Origin: Hyphomicrobiales bacterium
Lineage (GTDB): Bacteria; Pseudomonadota; Alphaproteobacteria; Rhizobiales; Rhizobiaceae
Length of the DNA: 64,000 nt
Assembly (NCBI GenBank): GCA_900472575.1
Contig: UCIV01000013.1
Span: forward strand, 1 to 64,000
Direction of reading: 5' to 3'
A model generated the notes under the pieces. It was not told where the DNA came from. It made no database searches and worked only from the letters and a program-made list of their open reading frames with translations. Shown here piece by piece: positions 52,569 through 61,465 of this stretch. Position 1 is the stretch's first letter. Every line of letters begins with the position of its first letter. The position numbers and the translations under genes were made by a program.

Positions 52569-54083
52569 ATGGCGGACAAAGACCCGCGCCTTTCCGACAC
52601 CAGCAAGTTTCCCGATCCGGTCTACAAGGAAACGGTACTGCGCCCCCTCTTCGATGGCGCCAAGAACCATCATGTCGACGGCTTTCGTCGCATCGATCGC
52701 GCCCATCTGGTGATGCTTGCCGAAACCGGCATCCTTGATCGGGCAATCACAGCGAAGATCGCTGAAGCCCTTATTGCAATAGACAAAGAGGTCGACCCGG
52801 CGAAGCTGGTCTATACCGGCGAAGTCGAAGACTTCTTCTTCCTGATCGAGAAGGAGCTTAAAGCGCGCATCGGCGTCGATATCGCCGGTCGCCTGCATAC
52901 TGCCCGCTCGCGCAACGATATCGACCACACGCTCTTCAAGATCGGCCTGAAAGAGAAGATCGATGTGCTGATGTCGAAGGCAAGGACACTTCTGGCCGCG
53001 ATGATCGATGCGGCGGACCGGCAGAAATCGACACTTATTGTTGCCTATACCCACGGTCAGCCGGCGCAGCCGACGACGTTCGGACACTATCTTTCCGCCG
53101 CAATCGAGGTGCTGATCCGCGATATCGAGCGATTTGCAGACGCACGTCGCATTGTCGATCTGTCGCCTATGGGTGCTGCAGCAATCACCACCTCGGGCTT
53201 TCCGATCGACCGGGCGCGGGTAGCGCAACTGCTCGGCTTTTCCGCACCCTTGCGCAATTCCTATTCCTGCATCGCGGCGGTGGACTACACGACATCGACC
53301 TATTCGGCGATCGAGCTGATGTTCCTGCATCTCGGCCGTCTCATTCAGGACTTCCAGTTCTGGACGAGCTTCGAGGTCGGCCAGATCTACGTGCCGAACG
53401 CACTGGTGCAGATTTCCTCGATCATGCCGCAAAAGCGCAATCCGGTCCCGATCGAGCATCTGCGGCACCTGGCTAGCCAGACCTTCGGTCGCGCCCGAAC
53501 CGTGCTCGACGTGATGCATAACACGCCATTCACCGACATGAACGACAGCGAGGGCGAGACCCAGGGCATGGGCTACGAAGCCTTCGCCTCCGCCGCCCGC
53601 GTGCTCGACCTTCTAGCCGCACTGATCGCCCAGATCAGCATCGACCCGGAGCGGGTGGACCAGAACATCCGCCGATCCTGTATTACCATCACCGAACTTG
53701 CCGACTCTCTGGTTCGCATCGAAGGCCTGTCCTTCCGTGAGGCACATGAAATCGCCGCAGCCACGGCCAAAAGCGTCGTCGCGGCGAAGGGCAGTCTGGT
53801 GGAGGATGGCTACGCTCCGTTCACGGCAGCCTTCGAACATTCGACTGGCCGTAAGCCATCCCTCTCCCCCGGTAAATTCGAAGAAATCGTCTCGCCAGAG
53901 CATTTCGTCGCCGTTCGCAACCGCTTCGGCGGCCCGGCGCCCGAGCCGATGCAGGCAGCGCTTGCCGCCTATCGCGAGCGCCTGTTGTCCTTCGAGACGG
54001 AGGCGAAACAGATCGAGCGTGACGAGGCCGCCGCTGCCGCCGAACTTGAAGAGAAATTCGCCGCTCTGATGGGAGACCGCTGA
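52569..54083 (+). CDS. Argininosuccinate-lyase-family enzyme (ArgH paralogue) in a sugar ABC operon
   Basis: A 504-residue member of the fumarase/aspartase superfamily closest to argininosuccinate lyase. Motifs are HTARSRNDID (110-119), THGQPAQPTTFGHYL (161-175) and the signature SSIMPQKRNPVPIEHL (283-298), so catalytic residues appear intact. It is about 40 residues longer than housekeeping ArgH, with an added N terminus and a charged C-terminal helix. It sits between permease and ATPase genes of a CUT1 transporter, a place for a catabolic enzyme. Arginine synthesis is therefore unlikely. The substrate may carry a succinyl group on an amine or amidine. Confidence 0.85.
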   Translation: MADKDPRLSDTSKFPDPVYKETVLRPLFDGAKNHHVDGFRRIDRAHLVMLAETGILDRAITAKIAEALIAIDKEVDPAKLVYTGEVEDFFFLIEKELKARIGVDIAGRLHTARSRNDIDHTLFKIGLKEKIDVLMSKARTLLAAMIDAADRQKSTLIVAYTHGQPAQPTTFGHYLSAAIEVLIRDIERFADARRIVDLSPMGAAAITTSGFPIDRARVAQLLGFSAPLRNSYSCIAAVDYTTSTYSAIELMFLHLGRLIQDFQFWTSFEVGQIYVPNALVQISSIMPQKRNPVPIEHLRHLASQTFGRARTVLDVMHNTPFTDMNDSEGETQGMGYEAFASAARVLDLLAALIAQISIDPERVDQNIRRSCITITELADSLVRIEGLSFREAHEIAAATAKSVVAAKGSLVEDGYAPFTAAFEHSTGRKPSLSPGKFEEIVSPEHFVAVRNRFGGPAPEPMQAALAAYRERLLSFETEAKQIERDEAAAAAELEEKFAALMGDR

Positions 54084-55126
54084 TGTCGACGATTGAACTG
54101 ACAAATCTGATCAAGCGCTACGGCAAGGTCGAAGCAGTCAAGGGCATAGACCTTGTCATCGCCGATGGCGAATTTGTCGTCTTCGTCGGACCGTCCGGCT
54201 GCGGCAAGTCGACGACGCTCAGAATGATTGCCGGGCTTGAGGAAATCTCCCACGGCACGCTGAAGATCGGCGACGAAGTGGTCAACGAGCGCGAGCCGAA
54301 GCAGCGCAACATCGCCATGGTCTTCCAGAATTACGCGATCTATCCGCATATGACGGTGCGCCAGAATATCGGCTTCGGCCTTTACACATCCAAGCTCGAC
54401 AAGGCCGAGAAGAACCGGCGGATCGAGGAGGCTGGGCGCATTCTGGGGCTGGAGGCCCTGCTCGATCGCCGCCCTGCGGCACTCTCAGGCGGCCAGCGAC
54501 AGCGCGTCGCGATCGGCCGCGCCATGGTGCGCAATCCATCGGCTTTTCTCTTCGATGAGCCGCTTTCCAACCTCGATGCGCAGCTCCGCTCGCAGATGCG
54601 CATCGAGATAAAGCGTCTGCATCAGCGGCTGAAAACAACCACTGTCTACGTGACCCACGACCAGGTCGAGGCAATGACAATGGCCGACCGGATCGTGGTG
54701 ATGAGAGACGGACATATCCTGCAGGTCGGCACGCCCACAGAGCTTTACGAGAGCCCGGTCGACGTGTTTACCGCCCGCTTCATCGGCAGTCCGTCGATGA
54801 ACCTGCTGCCAAGCAGCAAGGGTTCCGCAATGGCCTCAGCAGCAACGGAACGCGACATCCTTATCGGCGTTCGCCCGCATGACCTTATCGCCCGCGCGAC
54901 AGCATCGGACGAGAAGACGGACCTTAATTTGACGGGAACGATTACCGCAGTCGAGCCGCTCGGTCCCGAGACGCTGGTTCATCTGGACATCGATGGCACG
55001 GCAGTCATCGCAACGGCAAAGGACAAGTTCATGCCGGCGGTGGGCAGCACCCTCACCTGCACGGCCGCACGCGGTAGCCTTTACCTCTTCGACGCCAAGA
55101 CAGAGAAACTCCTGAGCCGCTCATGA
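54083..55126 (+). CDS. CUT1 sugar ABC transporter ATPase (UgpC/MalK-like)
   Basis: A 347-residue ATPase. Walker A is GPSGCGKSTTLRMIAGLEE, the signature LSGGQRQRVAIGRAMVRNP, Walker B AFLFDEPLSNLDAQLR and the H-loop VTHDQVEAMTMADR. A TOBE/OB-fold tail follows (ILIGVRPHDLIA). It starts in the stop of the lyase gene (TGATG) and overlaps the kinase gene, so all components are coupled. Confidence 0.9.
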   Translation: MSTIELTNLIKRYGKVEAVKGIDLVIADGEFVVFVGPSGCGKSTTLRMIAGLEEISHGTLKIGDEVVNEREPKQRNIAMVFQNYAIYPHMTVRQNIGFGLYTSKLDKAEKNRRIEEAGRILGLEALLDRRPAALSGGQRQRVAIGRAMVRNPSAFLFDEPLSNLDAQLRSQMRIEIKRLHQRLKTTTVYVTHDQVEAMTMADRIVVMRDGHILQVGTPTELYESPVDVFTARFIGSPSMNLLPSSKGSAMASAATERDILIGVRPHDLIARATASDEKTDLNLTGTITAVEPLGPETLVHLDIDGTAVIATAKDKFMPAVGSTLTCTAARGSLYLFDAKTEKLLSRS

Positions 55127-56022
55127 TGACCGATACAGACAAGCGGTCCGCGGTGTTGAGCATCGGGCGGATCTATTGCGACCTCATCTTCACCGGTCTC
55201 GAGGAGCTTCCAGTGCTCGGGCGCGAGCTCTTTGCCGACGACATGAGGATAGCAGCCGGTGGTGGCGCCTTCATTTCGGCCGCCCATCTCGCTAATGCCG
55301 GACGTAAGGCCGCGCTCGTGGCGAGGCTTGGAACCGACGCGCTTTCTTCCGATGCAGGCAGACAAATCCAGGCAAGTGGTGTGGATCTGCGTTTTGTCGA
55401 ACATTCCGCTGACGCGGGTCCACAGGTGACGGTGGCAGCTGTCATTGACGAGGAACGGGCGTTTCTAACCCGTCGGGCGGGCACAGCCATGCCTTCAACA
55501 TTGGATGAAGCCCTGAACTGGCCTGAAGCGAAGCACCTGCACATCGCCGAATACGCAACGCTGCATGAAATCCCTGCACTTGTCCGTTTGGCAAAAGACA
55601 GAGGCCTCAGCGTCTCGCTCGATCCGAGCTGGGACGCTGCGCTGATCTATGACAAGAGCCTGCTTCAGGCCTGCACCGGTGTCGATCTTTTTCTGCCCAA
55701 CCTAGAAGAGGCGGAAGCCATCACGGGCTCGGCCTCTCCGGAAAAAGCAATGCTCATGCTCTCCGCCACTTTTCCACACGTCGCCCTGAAGGGTGGCGCG
55801 CAAGGGGCATGGAGCATATCGGACGGCGTGATACTTCATGCGGAGGCCGAAGCGGTACCTGTGGTGGACACAACCGGCGCCGGCGATGCATTCAACGCCG
55901 GGTTTATTCATGCATGGCTGGACGGCAAACCTCTGCTCTCCTGCCTGACAGCCGGCATCCAATCGGGGAGCCTTGCAGTGCAATCGGCAGGCGGCTTCGA
56001 CATGTCGCTCGGCGAGCCGTAG
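55123..56022 (+). CDS. PfkB-family sugar kinase
   Basis: A 299-residue ribokinase-fold enzyme. Motifs are GGGAFISAAHLANAGRKAAL near residue 47, VSLDPSWDAALIY, LFLPNLEEAEAITG and the catalytic VDTTGAGDAFNAGFIHAWLD with the Asp base. It is the last gene of the CUT1 operon and starts with ATGATG overlapping the ATPase stop. It would phosphorylate the sugar released by the deacetylase and lyase, or an acidic sugar of the KDG type. Confidence 0.87.
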   Translation: MMTDTDKRSAVLSIGRIYCDLIFTGLEELPVLGRELFADDMRIAAGGGAFISAAHLANAGRKAALVARLGTDALSSDAGRQIQASGVDLRFVEHSADAGPQVTVAAVIDEERAFLTRRAGTAMPSTLDEALNWPEAKHLHIAEYATLHEIPALVRLAKDRGLSVSLDPSWDAALIYDKSLLQACTGVDLFLPNLEEAEAITGSASPEKAMLMLSATFPHVALKGGAQGAWSISDGVILHAEAEAVPVVDTTGAGDAFNAGFIHAWLDGKPLLSCLTAGIQSGSLAVQSAGGFDMSLGEP

Positions 56023-56100
56023 CGACGAAGTGCGCATCGTAGCCATCTCAGGCGCATGCTACAAAGTTACTGTTGAAGAGGTACGCTAGAGGAGGAAAAA

Positions 56101-56565
56101 ATGGGTGTTCGAGTCAAGGATATCATGACGCGGAACGTGGTCACGGTCCCGCCGGACGCTACGTTGAAGGAGATCGCGGGGCTTCTCGTGAAGCACTCCG
56201 TCAGCTCTGTCCCGGTCTGCGACGAAGCTGGACGGGTTGTCGGCATCATCAGCGAACGTGATCTTCTGCGCCCCTTTGGCAAGACTATCGCCCAGCGCCG
56301 GGACTGGTGGATTTCGGCCCTTGCCCAAGGCAATGATCTTGAGCCCCAGTTCGAAACGCTGATCGGTGTCGACCAGCATCGTGCAGCCCTTTTGATGACA
56401 CACCCGGTGAGGACGACCGAAGAAGAGACCGAACTCAGCGAGCTCGCCGAAATAATGTCGCAGCATGATATCAAACGCCTACCGGTCCTTCGTGACCAAC
56501 GCCTCGTCGGCATTGTAAGCCGCGCAGACGTGGTCAGAGCGATTGCAGGTCTTGATGCTGTGTAA
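56101..56565 (+). CDS. Two-CBS-domain protein
   Basis: A 154-residue protein made of two CBS domains (VKDIMTRNVVTVPPDATLKE, VGIISERDLLRP; ALLMTHPVRTTEEETELSEL, VGIVSRADVVRAIAGL). Such stand-alone modules bind adenosine nucleotides. The insert between the domains (QRRDWWISALAQGNDLE) is typical of a rhizobial subgroup. A strong GAGGAGG site precedes the ATG. It has no clear functional link to its neighbours and converges on the receiver gene at 56613. Confidence 0.88.
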   Translation: MGVRVKDIMTRNVVTVPPDATLKEIAGLLVKHSVSSVPVCDEAGRVVGIISERDLLRPFGKTIAQRRDWWISALAQGNDLEPQFETLIGVDQHRAALLMTHPVRTTEEETELSELAEIMSQHDIKRLPVLRDQRLVGIVSRADVVRAIAGLDAV

Positions 56566-56612
56566 GCCAGCGATATTCAGCAGTCATTTTGGCGGACGGT
56601 CTGCCGAACCGC

Positions 56613-56984
56613 TCAGCGAAACGCACTCAGCCGCTTGATCTCATCGACCAGACGCTGCGGATGATAAGGTTGATCCAGCGGTCCCTGTTCGCAGAGATCG
56701 CCGGCGACCTGCGCAGTTTTAATCAGAGATTGCGTCAGAATGATCTCGATATTTAGGTGTCTTGAACGGATATAGGTAGAAAGATCGAAGCCGGTCCCAT
56801 CCTGCATCTGGGTATCGGAAACAACGACATCGACCTCGTAATGTCCGATCGCGATTTTCGCATCGTCAAAACCAGTCGCCTCGATGACGCTATAGCCGCA
56901 TTCACGCAGATATTTCGCGATAATCGAGCGCTGCAGGGCATCGCTGCTCGCAACCAGGATCGTCTCGACTTCGTCAGCCTGCAT
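56613..56984 (-). CDS. Single-domain receiver with a degenerate active site
   Basis: A 123-residue receiver-like protein with no output domain. The phospho-acceptor Asp is present in VDVVVSDTQMQDGTGF, but the acidic pair at the N terminus reads LVASSDA, and the usual Lys-Pro is replaced by LDQPYHPQ. Phosphorylation is therefore doubtful. It overlaps the upstream receiver gene by 11 bases and is probably co-translated with it. Confidence 0.75.
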   Translation of the reverse strand: MQADEVETILVASSDALQRSIIAKYLRECGYSVIEATGFDDAKIAIGHYEVDVVVSDTQMQDGTGFDLSTYIRSRHLNIEIILTQSLIKTAQVAGDLCEQGPLDQPYHPQRLVDEIKRLSAFR

Positions 56985-57384
56985 TTCGGTCTGCCTCCAT
57001 CAGCTTAATCAGAGTATCACCCACATTCCAAAGTGGCTTTACCACCATGAGTTCAAACAAATGCGGGTCTATCGGCCGATCGCCACGATCTTCCGACATG
57101 ATCACTATTTTCATTTCAGAGTGTGCTGATCGCACATAACGCGCCAAATCCAGCCCGTCTGCCTGTCCCGGCATATCGATGTCGGTCACAAGAAGATCAA
57201 AGGTCACTCTGTAGCGCAGCAGTTCCATAGCCTCGTCAGCGGAAGATACTTCCACGACTTCCCAGCCCAGCCGCCGCATGCTGTCGGCGGCATCAAGGCG
57301 AAGGAGAAATTCATCTTCGGCAATGAGAACGCGTGTAACATCTTTCACCGCCCCCACTGGCCCGGAAAAAAAAGCAGGTAACAT
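56974..57384 (-). CDS. Single-domain response-regulator receiver
   Basis: A 136-residue receiver without output domain. It has acidic residues in VLIAEDEFLLR, phospho-acceptor Asp in LLVTDIDMPGQADGLDL, and Lys-Pro in LMVVKPLWNVGD. These keep the full active site. An internal GTG (before KDVTRVL) could be the true start. With the degenerate receiver behind it, it may act in a phosphorelay or as a phosphate sink. No kinase gene is adjacent. Confidence 0.8.
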   Translation of the reverse strand: MLPAFFSGPVGAVKDVTRVLIAEDEFLLRLDAADSMRRLGWEVVEVSSADEAMELLRYRVTFDLLVTDIDMPGQADGLDLARYVRSAHSEMKIVIMSEDRGDRPIDPHLFELMVVKPLWNVGDTLIKLMEADRNAG

Positions 57385-57501
57385 TCCGCCTAGCCCTCAC
57401 GTTCAGGTATCAGAATTCCCGAAACCATCTTTGGTTCCTAAACTTCGCGACCGCGACTATCGCGGGAATGACGTTGCCCCTGCAGTGAGCCGGGACGTGG
57501 A

Positions 57502-58281
57502 TCAGTAGGGCACGATCATCGGCCGCCCGGTTAACGGATCCGGCATGACCAAAGCTTTCAGCCCGAAAGCAGCTTGCAGATTGTCCGGCGTGATGACAAC
57601 TTCCGGAGTGCCTTCCGCCACCAATCCATTCCCACCGAAAAGAACAAGATGGTCGGAAAACCGCACGGCCAGATTAAGATCATGGAGAACGGTGATAACG
57701 GTCGTTCCATGATCGCGATTACGTTTTTGCAACAGGGAAAGGACTTCCAGCTGATGCGTAAGGTCAAGCCAGGTCGTTGGCTCGTCGAGCAGGAGATAAG
57801 GCGTGTTCTGTGCCAGCACGAGCGCGATCCATGCCCGTTGGCGCTGGCCGCCGGACAATTCGTCGATAGGCCGCTCGGCCAGATCGCTCAGCCCGACCTG
57901 TTCCAGTGCCTGCGCGCAGATCGCGGCGTCCTCCTCGCTCCATGGCGCAAGCAGCCCGCGCCAGGGTGTGCGGCCGCGTCTGACAAGATCCGAGACGGTA
58001 ATACCTTCCGGCGCCTTGGGCGATTGCGGCAGGATGGACAGACGGCGCGCCAGTGTACGTGTATCGATCTCGCCGATATCGTGTCCTGAAAGACGCACAT
58101 GACCGGAAGCCGGAGCAATAAGCCGCGCGAGGGCCTTGAGAAAGGTCGACTTGCCGCAACCGTTGGGTCCGAGGATGGACGTCACCCGCTGATCAGGCAC
58201 CGCAATCGAAAGCTCACGGATAACCACCCGCTCGCGATAACCAAGGGTGAGGGATGTGGTGGTCAGCCCGTTTCCGGTCAT
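57502..58281 (-). CDS. Ferric-siderophore ABC transporter ATPase (FecE/FepC/FhuC-like)
   Basis: A 259-residue iron-chelate ATPase. Walker A is GPNGCGKSTFLKALARL, the signature LSGGQRQRAWIALVLAQNT, Walker B YLLLDEPTTWLDLTHQLEVL and the H-loop VLHDLNLA. The start at 58281 has AGGAGAAC ahead and overlaps the permease stop (ATGA). A longer frame lacks that site. It is last in the operon. Confidence 0.9.
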   Translation of the reverse strand: MTGNGLTTTSLTLGYRERVVIRELSIAVPDQRVTSILGPNGCGKSTFLKALARLIAPASGHVRLSGHDIGEIDTRTLARRLSILPQSPKAPEGITVSDLVRRGRTPWRGLLAPWSEEDAAICAQALEQVGLSDLAERPIDELSGGQRQRAWIALVLAQNTPYLLLDEPTTWLDLTHQLEVLSLLQKRNRDHGTTVITVLHDLNLAVRFSDHLVLFGGNGLVAEGTPEVVITPDNLQAAFGLKALVMPDPLTGRPMIVPY

Positions 58282-59285
58282 AGTTCTCCTGCCTCCACTT
58301 CTTTCCAGAGGAGCCACAGCAGATATGGCGCCCCCATTATTCCGGTCATGACGCCGACGGGCAATTGCAGTCCGGGAATTGCCGAACGTGAGATGACCTC
58401 CGCAAGAACTGTGATCGTTGCCCCCGCGATGGCTGCCGCCGTGAGGCGCGAAGCCGGATGTCTGACACCGGCAATCCGCATGCCGAGCGGTCCGGCCATC
58501 ATCGCGACGAATGGCACAGGCCCCGCAACTGCGACACCAACAGCAGCAAGCAGAACGCCAGTGCAGATGAGCCCGTATCGGGCTCGCTCGACATGCGCAC
58601 CAAGACCTGCGGCGAGTTCATCGCCAAGCTCAAGAAGCGCCATGGCCCGAACCTGCAATGCGAGCACCACAAAGAGCAGCGCCCCCAGCCCGAATACCTG
58701 CAGGACATGACCCCAATTGCGTGCCGTCAGAGAACCGGCGAGCCAGCGCTGCGCATCAGCGGCCTCCTGAGGCGGCATCCGAAGCACCAAGAAACTGCTC
58801 ACCGCCGACGCGAAGAAACCGATGCCGATACCGACCAGGATCAATGTCAGCGGCGACTGCCTGCCACTTCGGTGAAACGCCAGTCCAGCAACCAGCAGAG
58901 CCGCGACAAGCCCTCCCATTGCAGCAAGGATGGGCAAGGGAATGAGCAGTCCGAAGGCAACACCCGCAACCACGGCACAGCCTGCCCCGGACATGAAGCC
59001 CATCACATCCGGGGCTGCCAGTGGATTGCGCAGCAGGATCTGGAAAATCGCTCCCGACACGCCCAGCACCGCCCCGGCTCCAACGGCTGTCAAGGTGGAG
59101 GGACCGCGCAATACTCTCAGCGTCAGCGAACCCGGTCCGGTTCCGGTCATCAACCCGCGCAGAAGCTCGGCCGGTGTTATCATGATCTGTCCGACCATCA
59201 GCGACAGAAGAATGGCAACAGCCAGAAGGCCGCCGAGCAGCAACCATCCTCCCACGACCTTTCTCGCGGAACCTTCGTCACTCAT
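58278..59285 (-). CDS. Ferric-siderophore ABC transporter permease (FecD/FepG-like)
   Basis: A 335-residue FecCD-family permease with about nine to ten membrane segments. Typical runs are LRGPSTLTAVGAGAVLGVSG, RNPLAAPDVMGFMSGAGCAV and the coupling region GPVPFVAMMAGPLGMRIAGV. It overlaps both neighbours by ATGA. With the next protein it forms a heterodimeric iron-chelate channel. Confidence 0.9.
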   Translation of the reverse strand: MSDEGSARKVVGGWLLLGGLLAVAILLSLMVGQIMITPAELLRGLMTGTGPGSLTLRVLRGPSTLTAVGAGAVLGVSGAIFQILLRNPLAAPDVMGFMSGAGCAVVAGVAFGLLIPLPILAAMGGLVAALLVAGLAFHRSGRQSPLTLILVGIGIGFFASAVSSFLVLRMPPQEAADAQRWLAGSLTARNWGHVLQVFGLGALLFVVLALQVRAMALLELGDELAAGLGAHVERARYGLICTGVLLAAVGVAVAGPVPFVAMMAGPLGMRIAGVRHPASRLTAAAIAGATITVLAEVISRSAIPGLQLPVGVMTGIMGAPYLLWLLWKEVEAGEL

Positions 59286-60268
59286 GTCAGTGCTCCGGGT
59301 CTAAGGCGGCGTACGACAAAGATGAACACAGGTGCCCCGACGAGTGCGGTCATAATCCCCACGCGAATTTCTGCAGGCGCAACCACGAGCCGACCGGCTG
59401 TATCCGCGAGCATCATCATCGATCCTCCAAGAACCGCAGACACGGCAAGCTCGTGACGCAGCACGTGTCGCCCGATACGCCTGGCCAATGGAGGCACGAC
59501 CAGGCCGACAAAGCCAATTGGCCCGGCCACGGCCACCGCAGCTCCAGTCATCAGCATGATTGCCAAAAGCGCGCAAAGCTGCACGGCGCCCGGCTTGGTT
59601 CCAAGACCGCGCGCCAGAGAGGAACCGAGGGCAAGCGCTTCGATGCGTGGTGCGATGATCACGGCTATGGCAGCACCCAGAACAAGCGCGACGAACATCG
59701 CTTCGAGCGGACGGGTATTCGCCTGCGCGAGCGAACCGGTAACCCAGAAGCGAAAAATCTCGAGTGTCTCGTTGCGGGAAAGAATGATCGCCGACACGAG
59801 AGAAAGCAGCAGCGCGTTGATCGCGACGCCCGCCAGCGTCAAGCGCACGGGACTGCCTGCGCCGCTTCGAGCGCCACCGACAAGGAATACGGCGACAGAG
59901 GCAATCGCGGCTCCCGGAAAGGCAAGAGCTGCCATCATGCCGCTGTCGGCATAACCGGTCAGCAGCGCCCCGACAACGACCGCGAATGCGGCACCGGCAT
60001 TGACACCGAGCAGGCCGGGATCAGCCAGCGGATTGCGTGTTACGGCCTGCATCACCGTGCCCGCCATTCCGAGACCTGCACCGGCGATAAGACCGGCAAC
60101 AAGGCGAGGCACACGAACGGAGCGGATCACGGCATGCGTGGGATCGTTGGCGTCGAAAGCAAAAAACGCATTCCAGAGATCGGAAATCCCGGCATCACGA
60201 ACTCCCACGACCAGCGTCAATGCCATCGCAATGAACAACAGGAGCGCAAGCCCGACAACAGCCTTCAA
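59282..60268 (-). CDS. Ferric-siderophore ABC transporter permease (FecC/FepD-like)
   Basis: A 328-residue FecCD-family permease. Typical runs are VRVPRLVAGLIAGAGLGMAG, TRNPLADPGLLGVNAGAAF and GPIGFVGLVVPPLARRIGRH. The start appears to be a TTG inside the stop of the binding-protein gene (TTGA overlap). The next ATG is 14 codons later, within the first membrane helix, which supports the TTG. Confidence 0.88.
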   Translation of the reverse strand: MKAVVGLALLLFIAMALTLVVGVRDAGISDLWNAFFAFDANDPTHAVIRSVRVPRLVAGLIAGAGLGMAGTVMQAVTRNPLADPGLLGVNAGAAFAVVVGALLTGYADSGMMAALAFPGAAIASVAVFLVGGARSGAGSPVRLTLAGVAINALLLSLVSAIILSRNETLEIFRFWVTGSLAQANTRPLEAMFVALVLGAAIAVIIAPRIEALALGSSLARGLGTKPGAVQLCALLAIMLMTGAAVAVAGPIGFVGLVVPPLARRIGRHVLRHELAVSAVLGGSMMMLADTAGRLVVAPAEIRVGIMTALVGAPVFIFVVRRLRPGALT

Positions 60269-61344
60269 GGCGTCAGCCCCGCCGCAGTACTTGAGGCAAC
60301 CGGCGTTTTCGCGTCGCCATCGAGCGCCAGAACTATATCATCCTGCAAGCCATTGAGAGCATAGGGCAAAGAGAGGATGCTGCCGAAGCTCAACGCCGCG
60401 GCCATCACTTCACCGGCAAAGACCTCGCGCCCCTCAATATGAGCACGAAGGCTCTTGCGCAGCGGCAGTGCTTGAATATCGGGCACCGTGTCCGTGGTAG
60501 ACACCCAGATCAGCAGGTCCGCATCAAGCGGCGACAAATCCTCAGGCGACAGGCGCGCATAGAAACCCTGCGTTTCGGAAAGCGACTGGATCTTCTGTGT
60601 CGGCTTGAAACCGAGCTCGGCCAGGAACGTCGCGCGGGTATCGGAACCGATGAAGGCTCCGGTCTCTCCACCAAAATTATAGGCGCATACCGCGGTCATT
60701 CCACTCCATTCAGGATGCGCGGCACGCACCGTCTGAAATTTCGCGTCAACCTCCGCAATGCGTTGTTCGGCAAGGTCCGTTTTACCTACGGCCTTGCCAA
60801 CCATCCGGGTCAGTTCATCCCAGGTCGTACCATAAGCTGGCCTGCCCTTCGGCTGCATCAGCACGGGCGCGATCTGCGACAGGACATCATATTCGTCCTT
60901 AGATATGCCGGCCCCGACAGCAACAATCAGATCGGGCTGCAGGCTAGCCACCACTTCCATCGAGACTTCGCCGGAAATCAGCTGGGGCTTGGCATCACCG
61001 AGATGGGATTGCGCCCATGGCCATACACCGTAAGGCTGATTGCCGAACCACTGCCGGATGCCGACAGGCACGACATCAAGCGCCAGAAGCGCATCGTGGA
61101 CGTTGTATCCCAAGGATACCACCCGTTCCGCCGGCTTCGCCAGAACGGTCTCGCCATAAACATGTTCGAAACGCAGTTCCTCGCCTGCGGCATAGGCCGT
61201 ACGGGCAGACAGGACGAACGGCGTCACACCGGCGCCCACAGCAACCGCTCCAGATACGCCTGCGGCCATGCGCCTCAAGAATTCACGGCGTTTCATGTCG
61301 TTGCCGGCATACCGCTCGGCTTCGCCAGAACCGACCTTTCGCAT
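60265..61344 (-). CDS. Tat-exported iron-siderophore-binding protein (FecB/FhuD-like)
   Basis: A 359-residue periplasmic binding protein of the FecB/FepB/FhuD type. The leader has the twin-arginine motif KRREFLRRMAAGVSGAV, with cleavage near ARTAYAAGEE. PAERVVSLGYNVHDALLALD and ASLQPDLIVAVGAG mark the fold. The start at 61344 has AGGAAGAG ahead. An ATG at 61296 would begin directly at the Tat motif. Tat export suggests cytoplasmic folding before transport. It starts about 70 bases after the receptor terminator. Confidence 0.87.
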   Translation of the reverse strand: MRKVGSGEAERYAGNDMKRREFLRRMAAGVSGAVAVGAGVTPFVLSARTAYAAGEELRFEHVYGETVLAKPAERVVSLGYNVHDALLALDVVPVGIRQWFGNQPYGVWPWAQSHLGDAKPQLISGEVSMEVVASLQPDLIVAVGAGISKDEYDVLSQIAPVLMQPKGRPAYGTTWDELTRMVGKAVGKTDLAEQRIAEVDAKFQTVRAAHPEWSGMTAVCAYNFGGETGAFIGSDTRATFLAELGFKPTQKIQSLSETQGFYARLSPEDLSPLDADLLIWVSTTDTVPDIQALPLRKSLRAHIEGREVFAGEVMAAALSFGSILSLPYALNGLQDDIVLALDGDAKTPVASSTAAGLTP

Positions 61345-61410
61345 CGCTCTTCCTATCATCATCTGCCGCGACGTGATCGTTTCCCTTGGCAGCAACACCA
61401 AAATCGCATC

Positions 61411-61451
61411 GCAAAAATAAAGGCATCCCTCGACTGCGCCGAGGAATGCCT
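61411..61451 (-). terminator. Terminator after the TonB-dependent receptor gene
   Basis: Twelve-base arms with one mismatch (AGGCATCCCTCG at 61421 and CGAGGAATGCCT ending 61451). The minus strand continues TTTATTTTTG. It lies 15 bases after the receptor stop and just before the transporter genes. It probably lets only part of the transcript continue into the binding protein and permeases. Confidence 0.85.
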
Positions 61452-61465
61452 GAACTTGAGCGGAT

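Noticed and set aside
52569..54083. Assignment as biosynthetic argininosuccinate lyase
   Set aside because: It is translationally coupled within a sugar-uptake operon and longer than housekeeping ArgH, so a catabolic role is more likely.
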